9,658 bases of DNA from Legionellales bacterium (GTDB lineage Bacteria > Pseudomonadota > Gammaproteobacteria > Legionellales > Legionellaceae), in NCBI GenBank assembly GCA_003489505.1, contig DNMA01000134.1:1-9658 (forward strand). Direction: 5' to 3'. Shown in pieces: positions 1 to 5,266 of the stretch (its first letter is position 1; each line of letters starts with the position of its first letter). A program made the translations under genes and the position numbers. Below the pieces are notes generated by a model that was not told the DNA's origin, did not search any database, and saw only the letters and a list, made by a program, of their open reading frames with translations.

Positions 1-231
1 GGCTTGCATACCTTTACGTCCACGAACCAAAATAAAATTTACTTTCACGCCATCTTGTAAAAATCGATAATCACTACCACGAATAGCTGCTGCATGAAAA
101 AAATACTCCTGCTGCTCTGCAATAATAAAACCGAATCGTTTTTTTCTATCAAAGAATTTAATTATTCCATCATAACGCTGTTGTGGAATAAAAAAGTTTT
201 TAATTCTTTGAAAAATTCTAGATATGCTCAT
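1..231 (-). CDS. Cold-shock-domain protein, partial (3' end outside window)
   Basis: Seventy-seven codons are readable from an ATG at 231 down to base 1; the C-terminus lies outside the window. Residues 20-77 match a cold-shock (OB-fold) domain: GIIKFF, then KKRFGFI in place of RNP1 (usual KGFGFI), then EYFFHAAAI in place of RNP2, then LQDGVKVNF and the RGRKGMQA stretch normally just before the last strand. The family binds single-stranded RNA or DNA and often acts as an RNA chaperone. A basic, amphipathic 19-residue N-terminal extension (MSISRIFQRIKNFF...) precedes the domain and is not part of a minimal CspA-type protein. The second basic residue of RNP1 replaces glycine, so binding may differ. 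A weak AAGGG lies 10 bases before the start. The gene diverges from psd and has a long, structured upstream region. I am confident of the domain, not of the paralogue. Confidence 0.85.
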   Translation of the reverse strand, partial: MSISRIFQRIKNFFIPQQRYDGIIKFFDRKKRFGFIIAEQQEYFFHAAAIRGSDYRFLQDGVKVNFILVRGRKGMQA

Positions 232-266
232 TAAAAATGTACCCTTATTTTTTCGTATCTTCAAAG

Positions 267-298
267 ATGTAACACGGGTACCGGCCGTCTCGTTACAT
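267..298 (-). promoter_or_regulatory. Stem-loop in the leader of the cold-shock-domain gene
   Basis: ATGTAAC (267-273) and GTTACAT (292-298) are perfect 7-base complements. Inside them ACGG (274-277) pairs with CCGT (285-288), leaving a 3-base bulge and a 7-base loop. The element ends 35 bases before the minus-strand start codon. No T-run follows on either strand, so it does not look like a terminator. A leader RNA structure or a protein-binding palindrome are both possible. Confidence 0.45.
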
Positions 299-384
299 GG
301 GTTCATATGACAGATAAAATACTACCTGTGACCACGGTACGAAATCAGAATATCATAAGGAATAAGGCCGTGCAAATAGTAAAA

Positions 385-412
385 CTTATATGCGCACACT
401 AAAAATGAACAA
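385..412 (-). promoter_or_regulatory. Tentative sigma70-type promoter for the cold-shock-domain gene
   Basis: Read on the minus strand, TTGTTC (412-407) is followed after 16 bases by TATAAG (390-385). The -10 matches consensus at 5 of 6 positions, the -35 at 3 of 6. If used, transcription would start near 378 and give a leader of about 147 bases, similar to the long leaders of cspA-family mRNAs. The assignment rests only on motif and spacing. Confidence 0.35.
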
Positions 413-490
413 CAAATTCCCTCACTTTCAGCCCGCATAAGCTTAAGAAAACTGAATATAACTGGAAATTTTGTCTAAAAATAGGTTATC

Positions 491-1351
491 ATGCGCCATT
501 ATTTCTTAATTTTTAGCCTTATGAGAAAACACTTAAAGCTTTATTGGCATTATTTATTACCTAAGTATTTGCTCACCAGATTTGCTGGTTTATTAGCAAA
601 CTCTTCCATGACGTTCTTAAAAAACTACTTAATTAAAGATTTTGTCAAAAAATTTTCTATTAATATGGATGAAGCACTGGAATCCAATCCACTTGCCTAT
701 AAATCTTTTAATGATTTTTTCACCAGACATTTAAAAGCAAGCGCCAGACCCCTTGCTAATAGTAAATTGATTTGTCCTGCTGATGGTTTTATTAGCCAAG
801 GTGGTCCATTAAAAAGTAATAAGCTTTTACAAGCTAAGGGCATTTATTATAGCCTTGAAAGTCTTTTAGCCTCTTCAGAAGAAGCACAAAAATATTATGA
901 TGGTGAGTTTGCTACCATCTATTTATCGCCTAAAGATTATCATCGAGTTCACATGCCTATTAGTGCAAAGTTAGTCGGGCAAACTTATATCCCTGGCAGC
1001 CTTTTTTCCGTTCAGCCTTTTACTGCAGAGCATATTCCAGGTTTATTTAGCCGCAATGAGCGTTTAGTCATGCATTTTGAAACCGAATGGGGTCCCATGG
1101 CTATTATTTTAGTAGGGGCAACTGTTGTTGGCTGTATTGGTACAGCTTGGGATGGGGATATTAAAAGAAGTCAAAAAATTACAGAAAAAACCTTTTCTCC
1201 ACCTTTAGAGATTCAACAAGGTGAAGAAATCGGCTATTTCAAATTAGGCTCTACAGTCATCTTAGTGTTACCCAAAGAGGCTCAACTAAATTGGGCGGTC
1301 AGCTTAGCCACTGGCACACCCTTACAATGGGGACAAGCACTAAGCAATTAG
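491..1351 (+). CDS. psd: Phosphatidylserine decarboxylase proenzyme
   Basis: Converts phosphatidylserine to phosphatidylethanolamine, the last step of PE synthesis, at the inner membrane. The 286 residues align along their length with E. coli Psd. Visible landmarks are the N-terminal membrane-associated YLLPKYLLTRFAG segment (21-33), CPADGFIS with D98, YHRVHMP with H154, the FARNER-like FSRNER (186-191), and LGST at 252-255. By family knowledge the chain cuts itself between G253 and S254, and S254 becomes the pyruvoyl cofactor; D98, H154 and S254 form the self-cleavage triad. The ATG at 491 has AGG five bases upstream. A second in-frame ATG at 521 matches the E. coli N-terminus better (MRKHLKLYWHYLLPK) but has no ribosome-binding site, so the first ten residues may be an extension or may not be translated. 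The stop overlaps the minus-strand gene at 1348 by four bases, leaving no room for a terminator. Confidence 0.97.
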   Translation: MRHYFLIFSLMRKHLKLYWHYLLPKYLLTRFAGLLANSSMTFLKNYLIKDFVKKFSINMDEALESNPLAYKSFNDFFTRHLKASARPLANSKLICPADGFISQGGPLKSNKLLQAKGIYYSLESLLASSEEAQKYYDGEFATIYLSPKDYHRVHMPISAKLVGQTYIPGSLFSVQPFTAEHIPGLFSRNERLVMHFETEWGPMAIILVGATVVGCIGTAWDGDIKRSQKITEKTFSPPLEIQQGEEIGYFKLGSTVILVLPKEAQLNWAVSLATGTPLQWGQALSN

Positions 1352-1536
1352 TTATCTCTTGGGTACTGAGGCACGCCGTCACCACCATCCAATTGTCTAC
1401 TCTTTTCTGCTGAAGAGGAGGCTTTTGAAGATGCTGCCTGACCATCATCCCCACTGTCACCGTCATCTTGTGCATAAGAGGCCAAAGAGCACGCCAGAAT
1501 AAAGATTAAACTGCCCCATTTCAGATGATTACGCAT
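1348..1536 (-). CDS. Tiny exported acidic, disordered protein (62 aa), function unknown
   Basis: The N-terminus is a clear export signal: basic MRNHLK, a hydrophobic core (about 7-19), then SYA|QDD, a good type I signal-peptidase site after residue 22. C16 within ILAC is a weaker lipobox alternative with a leucine at -2. The mature part is about 40 residues of D, G, S, A and Q, including DDGDSGDDG at 24-32, with no predictable fold. The start is secure: AAGGAG (1549-1544) sits seven bases before the ATG. That ribosome-binding site is formed by the last two codons of the upstream GNAT gene, whose stop ends three bases before this ATG, so translation is probably coupled. The 3' end overlaps psd by four bases. 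I do not recognise a family. The strong start and signal peptide argue that this short ORF is real. Confidence 0.72.
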   Translation of the reverse strand: MRNHLKWGSLIFILACSLASYAQDDGDSGDDGQAASSKASSSAEKSRQLDGGDGVPQYPRDN

Positions 1537-1539
1537 ATT

Positions 1540-2031
1540 TTACTCCTTAAAATAAATTGCCATTAAATACTCATCATAATATTGCCCATCCACTAGGATG
1601 GCTTTTTTTTCAATACCATAGATTTCAAAACCCAATTGCTCGTATATCTTAAAAGCGCCCTGATTGGTTGTAGTGCAATTTAAATAACAAAGCGTCAATT
1701 TTTTTTGGGCTTGCTCTAATACATGGCTCATTAATTGCCTTGCAAGACCTTGCCCCTGAAAGGACGGCTTAGTATATACTCCCCAAATCTCACCTTTGTG
1801 CTGGTACTTCACTATATTTTTTGGGCTCAAAGCAACTGTTGAAACCAACTGACTATCAATGAATAATCCGTAAATTAAATTTTGACTCAAGATATCTTTC
1901 CATTGTTTAAGGGTTCTTTGCTCTTCTTCTTCATATGAAGATAAGTAATTTTGTGGAAAGCCCAAAAGAGCCTCAAGACGAATTTGTTTCCATAGCAAGG
2001 CATCATCTGGAGTTAAAAGCCGAATATCCAT
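1540..2031 (-). CDS. GNAT-family N-acetyltransferase, substrate unknown
   Basis: A 163-residue single-domain GNAT protein, predicted to move an acetyl group from acetyl-CoA to an amine. The N-terminus MDIRLLTPDDALLWKQIRLEAL is the usual beta1-alpha1 opening. Motif A is IWGVYTKPSFQGQGLARQLM (82-101), where Q92-G93-Q94-G95-L96-A97 is the Q/RxxGxG/A pyrophosphate loop. Motif B, NQGAFKIYEQLGFEIYGIEKKAI (123-145), has the typical N..A...YE.LGF pattern. Subfamily and substrate cannot be told; the overall look is that of small-molecule or Rim-like GNATs. No good ribosome-binding site precedes the ATG, but the family N-terminus fixes the start. It is the first gene of a two-gene unit with the exported acidic protein. 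A TATACT box lies at 2069-2064 with no convincing -35. Confidence 0.9.
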   Translation of the reverse strand: MDIRLLTPDDALLWKQIRLEALLGFPQNYLSSYEEEEQRTLKQWKDILSQNLIYGLFIDSQLVSTVALSPKNIVKYQHKGEIWGVYTKPSFQGQGLARQLMSHVLEQAQKKLTLCYLNCTTTNQGAFKIYEQLGFEIYGIEKKAILVDGQYYDEYLMAIYFKE

Positions 2032-2258
2032 TTAGGAAGTCTCATCCAAAGTCATCTAAATACAGTATAGCTAACTTTTTTAAAAGTGGGGTGAAAAGAA
2101 GTTGATCTCACTCAATATTTGGTTTTAATGTCATGAACCATCCCACCCACTGAGTTGGCAAATTTTTATGGCCAGCTTAGTATTTGAATTGGAAAATTTG
2201 AAACTAAAAATGGCACGAGAAGGCAAAGCAAACTGAGTTTGATTGCTTAGTATTGAAA
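2032..2258. other. Gene-poor intergenic stretch with degenerate repeats
   Basis: I see no supported gene here. Two imperfect copies of a short pattern occur: ACTGAGTT followed by GCTTAGTATT, at 2149-2184 and again at 2232-2254, with different spacers of 18 and 5 bases. A 22-codon ORF from the ATG at 2168 (MASLVFELENLKLKMAREGK...) has no clear ribosome-binding site and is probably chance. The AT-rich palindrome ACTTTTTTAAAAGT near 2074-2087 lies upstream of the GNAT gene. The stretch may be decayed accessory DNA, but nothing identifies its origin. Confidence 0.35.
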
Positions 2259-2280
2259 GCTCATCGCTTTAGCGGTGAGC
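2259..2280 (-). terminator. Terminator-like hairpin downstream of tRNA-Leu
   Basis: GCTCATCGCT (2259-2268) pairs with AGCGGTGAGC (2271-2280) as a 10-base stem with one T-G pair and a minimal loop; in RNA the innermost pair would open. On the minus strand it lies about 25 bases beyond the tRNA 3' end and is followed by TTTCAATACT, a short T-run. Position and strength suggest termination of tRNA, or fumC-tRNA, transcription, though the U-tract is weak. Confidence 0.55.
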
Positions 2281-2304
2281 AGTTTACGTGATCTTAAAAT
2301 TATA

Positions 2305-2391
2305 TGGTACCGAGAAGAGGACTCGAACCTCCACGGGGTTGCCCCCACTAGCACCTGAAGCTAGCGTGTCTACCAATTCCACCACCTCGGC
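2305..2391 (-). tRNA. leuT-type (CAG): tRNA-Leu (anticodon CAG)
   Basis: An 87-base class II tRNA with encoded CCA. In order: acceptor GCCGAGG, D-arm GTGGAATTGGTAGACAC, anticodon stem CTAGC/GCTAG around loop TTCAGGT (anticodon CAG, reading CUG), long variable arm TGGGGGCAACCCCGT, T-arm GGAGG-TTCGAGT-CCTCT, 3' acceptor TCTCGGT, discriminator A73, CCA. A73 and the long variable arm are leucine identity features. Both the first (G1-U72) and seventh (G7-U66) acceptor pairs are G-U wobbles, as is G49-U65; the first is unusual because G1-C72 is the norm. The gene lies 54 bases beyond the fumC stop on the same strand, with its own promoter in between. The gene symbol shows type only and is not a specific locus assignment. 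Confidence 0.97.
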
Positions 2392-2401
2392 ATCGCCAGC
2401 A

Positions 2402-2430
2402 ACATTAACCTGCTTGAAGCAGTTTGTCAA
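2402..2430 (-). promoter_or_regulatory. Promoter of tRNA-Leu
   Basis: On the minus strand a perfect TTGACA (2430-2425) is followed by a 17-base spacer and TAATGT (2407-2402), a poor -10. The discriminator that follows (TGCTGGCG) is GC-rich, as in stable-RNA promoters under stringent control. Predicted transcription starts within about 10 bases of the mature tRNA 5' end. The spacer contains the 13-base palindrome CTGCTTCAAGCAG (2410-2422). Confidence 0.65.
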
Positions 2431-2445
2431 TGACTGGCTATGAGC

Positions 2446-3846
2446 TTATTTGACGGTATCAGGCCCTAACATTTTTTTAGGATCAACATATTCATCAAAT
2501 TGCTCAGCTGTTAATAATTTTAAAGCAATAGCTGCTTCTTTCAAAGTTGAGTTTTCATGATGCGCTTTTTTAGCAATTTTAGCAGCATTATCATAACCAA
2601 TATGTTGATTTAACGCCGTTACTAGCATTAAGGATTCTTGTAAATGCTTTTGAATCACTGGCATGTTTGGCTCTAAACCCTCAACACAATATTTTTGAAA
2701 TGATACACAGGTATCTCTTAATAGAACTGCTGAATGCAGCACATTAAAAATAATCACCGGTTTAAAAACGTTTAATTCGAAATTGCCCTGACTATCTGCA
2801 AAACTGACAGCCACATCATTTCCCATGACTTGGGCACAAACCATCGTCATCGCCTCTGCTTGGGTTGGATTGACCTTGCCTGGCATTATTGAAGAACCTG
2901 GTTCATTTTCTGGTAATAATAACTCACCTAAACCACTTCGAGGACCTGAACCCATCCAGCGTAAATCGTTGGCAATTTTCATTAAAGCACAAGCCAAAGT
3001 CTTCATTACAGAATGCGCCATGACCAAAGGCTCATGTGACGCCAATGCAGCAAATTTATTTTCTGCAGAGACAAAAGGTAATTTGGTAAGTTTAGCAATA
3101 TGCATGGCCGCAGTACTTGCAAACTTTGGATGTGTATTCAAACCTGTTCCGACCGCACTGCCACCGATAGCCAATTCATATAACTCATGGAGTGCTTCGT
3201 CTAAACGCATTAAACATGCGTCTAATTGAGCAACATATCCAGAAAACTCCTGGCCTAAAGTTAAAGGAACCGCATCTTGTAAATGGGTACGACCAATTTT
3301 GATAATATCTTGATAAGCTTCCATTTTCTTTGCCAATCCATCACGTAAAACCCTTACCGCTGGAATTAATTGATGTTGAATTTCAATGGCTGCAGCAATA
3401 TGCATAGCAGTTGGAAAGGTATCATTAGAAGATTGTGACATATTCACATGATCATTGGGATGAATAGGTGTTTTAGTACCAAATGCTTGGCCGGCCATTT
3501 GATTGGCACGATTAGCAATCACTTCATTCACATTCATATTCGATTGGGTACCGCTACCTGTTTGCCAGACTTTCAAGGGAAAATTATCATCCCAACGTCC
3601 TGCAATCACCTCATCTGCAGCTTTCATAATTAAATCAGCTTTGTCTTTTGCTAACTTGCCAATTTCACAATTAGCAAGGGCTGCGGCTTTCTTTAATTGA
3701 CCAAAAGCATGAATAACTTGTAGAGGAATAAAATCGGAACCAATTGCAAAATGATGAAGGGAGCGTTCTGTTTGTGCACCCCATAATTTATCAGCAGGCA
3801 CTTCAATAGCGCCCATGCTATCGGTTTCAATTCGAGTTGATGTCAT
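2446..3846 (-). CDS. fumC: Fumarate hydratase, class II
   Basis: Reversibly hydrates fumarate to L-malate in the TCA cycle; the class II enzyme is an iron-free, oxygen-stable homotetramer in the cytosol. The 466 residues compare with 467 in E. coli FumC. Landmarks: [18 protein letters not shown] (9-26), [11 protein letters not shown] (95-105), [14 protein letters not shown] (129-142), TH188[20 protein letters not shown] (233-240) and the superfamily signature [11 protein letters not shown] (317-327). H188 and S318 fall at the same numbers as the catalytic residues of the E. coli enzyme. The start is set at the ATG at 3846 because GGAG (3859-3856) lies nine bases upstream and the protein then begins like its homologues. 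Reading could extend in frame to a TTG at 3864, but that would place the ribosome-binding site inside the gene. It diverges from rsmE across 81 bases. No terminator separates it from the downstream tRNA. Confidence 0.98.
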   Translation of the reverse strand: MTSTRIETDSMGAIEVPADKLWGAQTERSLHHFAIGSDFIPLQVIHAFGQLKKAAALANCEIGKLAKDKADLIMKAADEVIAGRWDDNFPLKVWQTGSGTQSNMNVNEVIANRANQMAGQAFGTKTPIHPNDHVNMSQSSNDTFPTAMHIAAAIEIQHQLIPAVRVLRDGLAKKMEAYQDIIKIGRTHLQDAVPLTLGQEFSGYVAQLDACLMRLDEALHELYELAIGGSAVGTGLNTHPKFASTAAMHIAKLTKLPFVSAENKFAALASHEPLVMAHSVMKTLACALMKIANDLRWMGSGPRSGLGELLLPENEPGSSIMPGKVNPTQAEAMTMVCAQVMGNDVAVSFADSQGNFELNVFKPVIIFNVLHSAVLLRDTCVSFQKYCVEGLEPNMPVIQKHLQESLMLVTALNQHIGYDNAAKIAKKAHHENSTLKEAAIALKLLTAEQFDEYVDPKKMLGPDTVK

Positions 3847-3927
3847 GTTATAGTTCTCCAACAATTCAATTTTTGTATCATCTTAACATTTTAGATACGA
3901 CGTTGAAATATAAATAAGGAATGGATT

Positions 3928-4659
3928 ATGCGTTCTACAAGAATTTATCACCCCAAAACCTTAAAGATTGGTGAAAAAACCGATTTGTCTGAAGAAGCGA
4001 GTCACCATCTCATCAATGTCTTAAGATTTAAGGTCAATGAGCAATTTACTGTATTCGACGGACAAAACCATGAATATCAAGTGCTTTTATCAGCACTTAA
4101 AAAAAAATCTGCGGAAATTACCGTACTGTCCTGTCAAGATGTTTCACGTGAATCCAAACTGCATTTACACCTCGCTCAAGGTATCCCCAAAGGTGATCGA
4201 ATGAGTTTTAGCTTACAAAAAGCTGTAGAACTTGGCGTGCGAGAATACACCCCACTTTGGACTCAGCATGCGGCATTTAAATGGGATGCCAAACTCAATG
4301 AAAAAAAGATACAGCAATGGCAGGCGATTATCATCGCTGCTTGTGAGCAATCTGGCAGAAATTATATCCCCAAACTTCATTCTATCATGCATATCGATGA
4401 CTTTATTGAACAAAGCCCCAGCGATAATTCATTTATACTCGACCCCTATGAGGGTCAGCATTGGCAAAACCTCACTTGGAAAGAGCCTCTTCAGGCCACA
4501 CTGCTCATTGGGCCAGAGGGCGGTCTCAGTAACCAAGAAGTACAAAAAGCCAGAGATCATGGTTATCAGGGATTAACATTAGGCCCTAGAATTCTTCGTA
4601 CTGAAACGGCCGTGCTGGCAGCCTTAAGTGTCCTTCAGGCGATTAAAGGTGATCTTTAA
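3928..4659 (+). CDS. rsmE: 16S rRNA (uracil-1498-N3)-methyltransferase
   Basis: Uses S-adenosylmethionine to methylate N3 of U1498 in helix 44 of 16S rRNA. At 243 residues it has the usual family length. An N-terminal PUA-like RNA-binding domain covers about 1-70 (SHHLINVLRFKVNEQFTVFDG at 25-45). A SPOUT domain with a C-terminal trefoil knot follows: LAQGIPKGDRM (82-92), QKAVELGV (97-104), EQSGRNYIP (140-148), LLIGPEGGLSNQE (192-204) and LGPRILRTETAVLAAL (218-233); the last two form the cofactor-binding knot. AAGGA lies seven bases before the ATG. An out-of-frame ATG seven bases upstream (3921) immediately follows that AAGGA and has no spacing for initiation. The next gene, trxA, is 141 bases away with no clear terminator between. 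Confidence 0.96.
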   Translation: MRSTRIYHPKTLKIGEKTDLSEEASHHLINVLRFKVNEQFTVFDGQNHEYQVLLSALKKKSAEITVLSCQDVSRESKLHLHLAQGIPKGDRMSFSLQKAVELGVREYTPLWTQHAAFKWDAKLNEKKIQQWQAIIIAACEQSGRNYIPKLHSIMHIDDFIEQSPSDNSFILDPYEGQHWQNLTWKEPLQATLLIGPEGGLSNQEVQKARDHGYQGLTLGPRILRTETAVLAALSVLQAIKGDL

Positions 4660-4697
4660 TCTAGCTCGATAAAAGTTTTTCAGTTAAAATATACAAA

Positions 4698-4719
4698 TCG
4701 GTTTCTATAAATAAACCGA
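4698..4719 (+). promoter_or_regulatory. Inverted repeat upstream of trxA, overlapping a possible promoter
   Basis: TCGGTTT (4698-4704) and AAACCGA (4713-4719) form a 7-base stem with loop CTATAAAT. No T-run follows. The loop contains TATAAA (4706-4711), which with TTAAAA (4684-4689) makes a weak -35/-10 pair at 16-base spacing. The repeat would then flank the -10 box and could be an operator for trxA. It may equally be a 3' structure on the rsmE message. Confidence 0.35.
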
Positions 4720-4800
4720 AGGGCAAAATACAAATGAATACTTTAAGCCCCAAATTTGCTGTAAGCAGAGTATGTCAAACTCGAACAAAGGTGAAATATA

Positions 4801-5127
4801 ATGAGTACACATGTAAAACAAATTTCTGACGCATCTTTCGAACAAGATGTTTTAAACAGTGATAAACCTGTTATTCTTGATTTCTGGGCAGAATGGTGTG
4901 GCCCATGCCGAGCATTAGGACCTATTTTTGCTGAAGTTGCTGAAACTCATCATCAAAAAGTTGTGTTTGCAAAAATGAATATTGATGAAAATCAAAGAAC
5001 ACCTGCAAAATATGGTGTGATGAGTATTCCAACGCTGATTTTATTTAAAAATGGCGAAATCAAAGCGACTCGAATGGGTTTAATGTCTAAATCTGAACTC
5101 AGCGCATTCATCGATAGCAATATTTAA
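4801..5127 (+). CDS. trxA: Thioredoxin 1
   Basis: Small cytosolic thiol-disulfide oxidoreductase that reduces protein disulfides and is recharged by thioredoxin reductase and NADPH. All 108 residues form one thioredoxin fold, like E. coli TrxA. The active site is W32-C33-G34-P35-C36, the buried acid is D27 (LDFWAEW) and the cis-proline is P77 (MSIPT). R37 stands where E. coli has lysine, and RMGLMSK (91-97) replaces the usual VGALSK loop, which touches partners; both are tolerable changes. AAAGGTG lies about seven bases before the ATG. The trxA-rho gene order is widespread in Gammaproteobacteria. A 31-codon ORF from 4734 overlaps the trxA start out of frame. The gene is followed by two hairpins, the second resembling a terminator. 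Confidence 0.97.
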   Translation: MSTHVKQISDASFEQDVLNSDKPVILDFWAEWCGPCRALGPIFAEVAETHHQKVVFAKMNIDENQRTPAKYGVMSIPTLILFKNGEIKATRMGLMSKSELSAFIDSNI

Positions 5128-5142
5128 TTTTTTTAAATAAGC

Positions 5143-5171
5143 ACTAGCACATTCATTCAACATGTGCTAGT
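5143..5171 (+). promoter_or_regulatory. First hairpin of the trxA-rho intergenic region
   Basis: ACTAGCACAT (5143-5152) and ATGTGCTAGT (5162-5171) are perfect 10-base complements around a 9-base loop. It starts 16 bases after the trxA stop. The following bases are CTATAAAATG, without a T-run, so it is not a classic terminator. It may protect the trxA 3' end or shape the rho leader. Confidence 0.55.
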
Positions 5172-5177
5172 CTATAA

Positions 5178-5216
5178 AATGTGTGTGGCATGTCACACAC
5201 GTTCTTTTCTTTCCTT
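5178..5216 (+). terminator. Terminator-like hairpin between trxA and rho
   Basis: AATGTGTGTG (5178-5187) pairs with CACACACGTT (5194-5203), including one T-G pair, around loop GCATGT. It is followed by CTTTTCTTTCCTT. Stem plus pyrimidine tract resembles an intrinsic terminator or attenuator for trxA transcripts before they reach rho. The same bases contain TGTGT-N6-TCACA (5182-5197), nine of ten positions of a CRP half-site pair, so a protein-bound operator is an alternative reading. Confidence 0.5.
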
Positions 5217-5266
5217 ATGATTAATTCTGGATCATCATATCATTTATAACATTTCAAGTGTGACAT

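Noticed and set aside
2168..2236. 22-codon ORF MASLVFELENLK... in the gene-poor stretch
   Set aside because: It is too short, has no ribosome-binding site and no recognisable family. It could be a remnant but cannot be supported.
2305..2391. tRNA gene as an integration site for a mobile element
   Set aside because: No integrase and no second copy of the tRNA 3' end were seen in the window.
2825..3229. 134-codon plus-strand frame
   Set aside because: It lies wholly antisense to fumC, has no family features, and fumC is certain over this range.
3448..3700. Two overlapping plus-strand frames of 61 and 65 codons
   Set aside because: Both are antisense to conserved fumC sequence and are shadows.
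3847..3864. N-terminal extension of fumC from a TTG at 3864
   Set aside because: The extension would contain the ribosome-binding site of the ATG at 3846, and family members begin at the later position.
4213..4576. Frames of 66 codons (minus) and 114 codons (plus) within rsmE
   Set aside because: RsmE motifs run continuously through the region, and the other frames show no domain.
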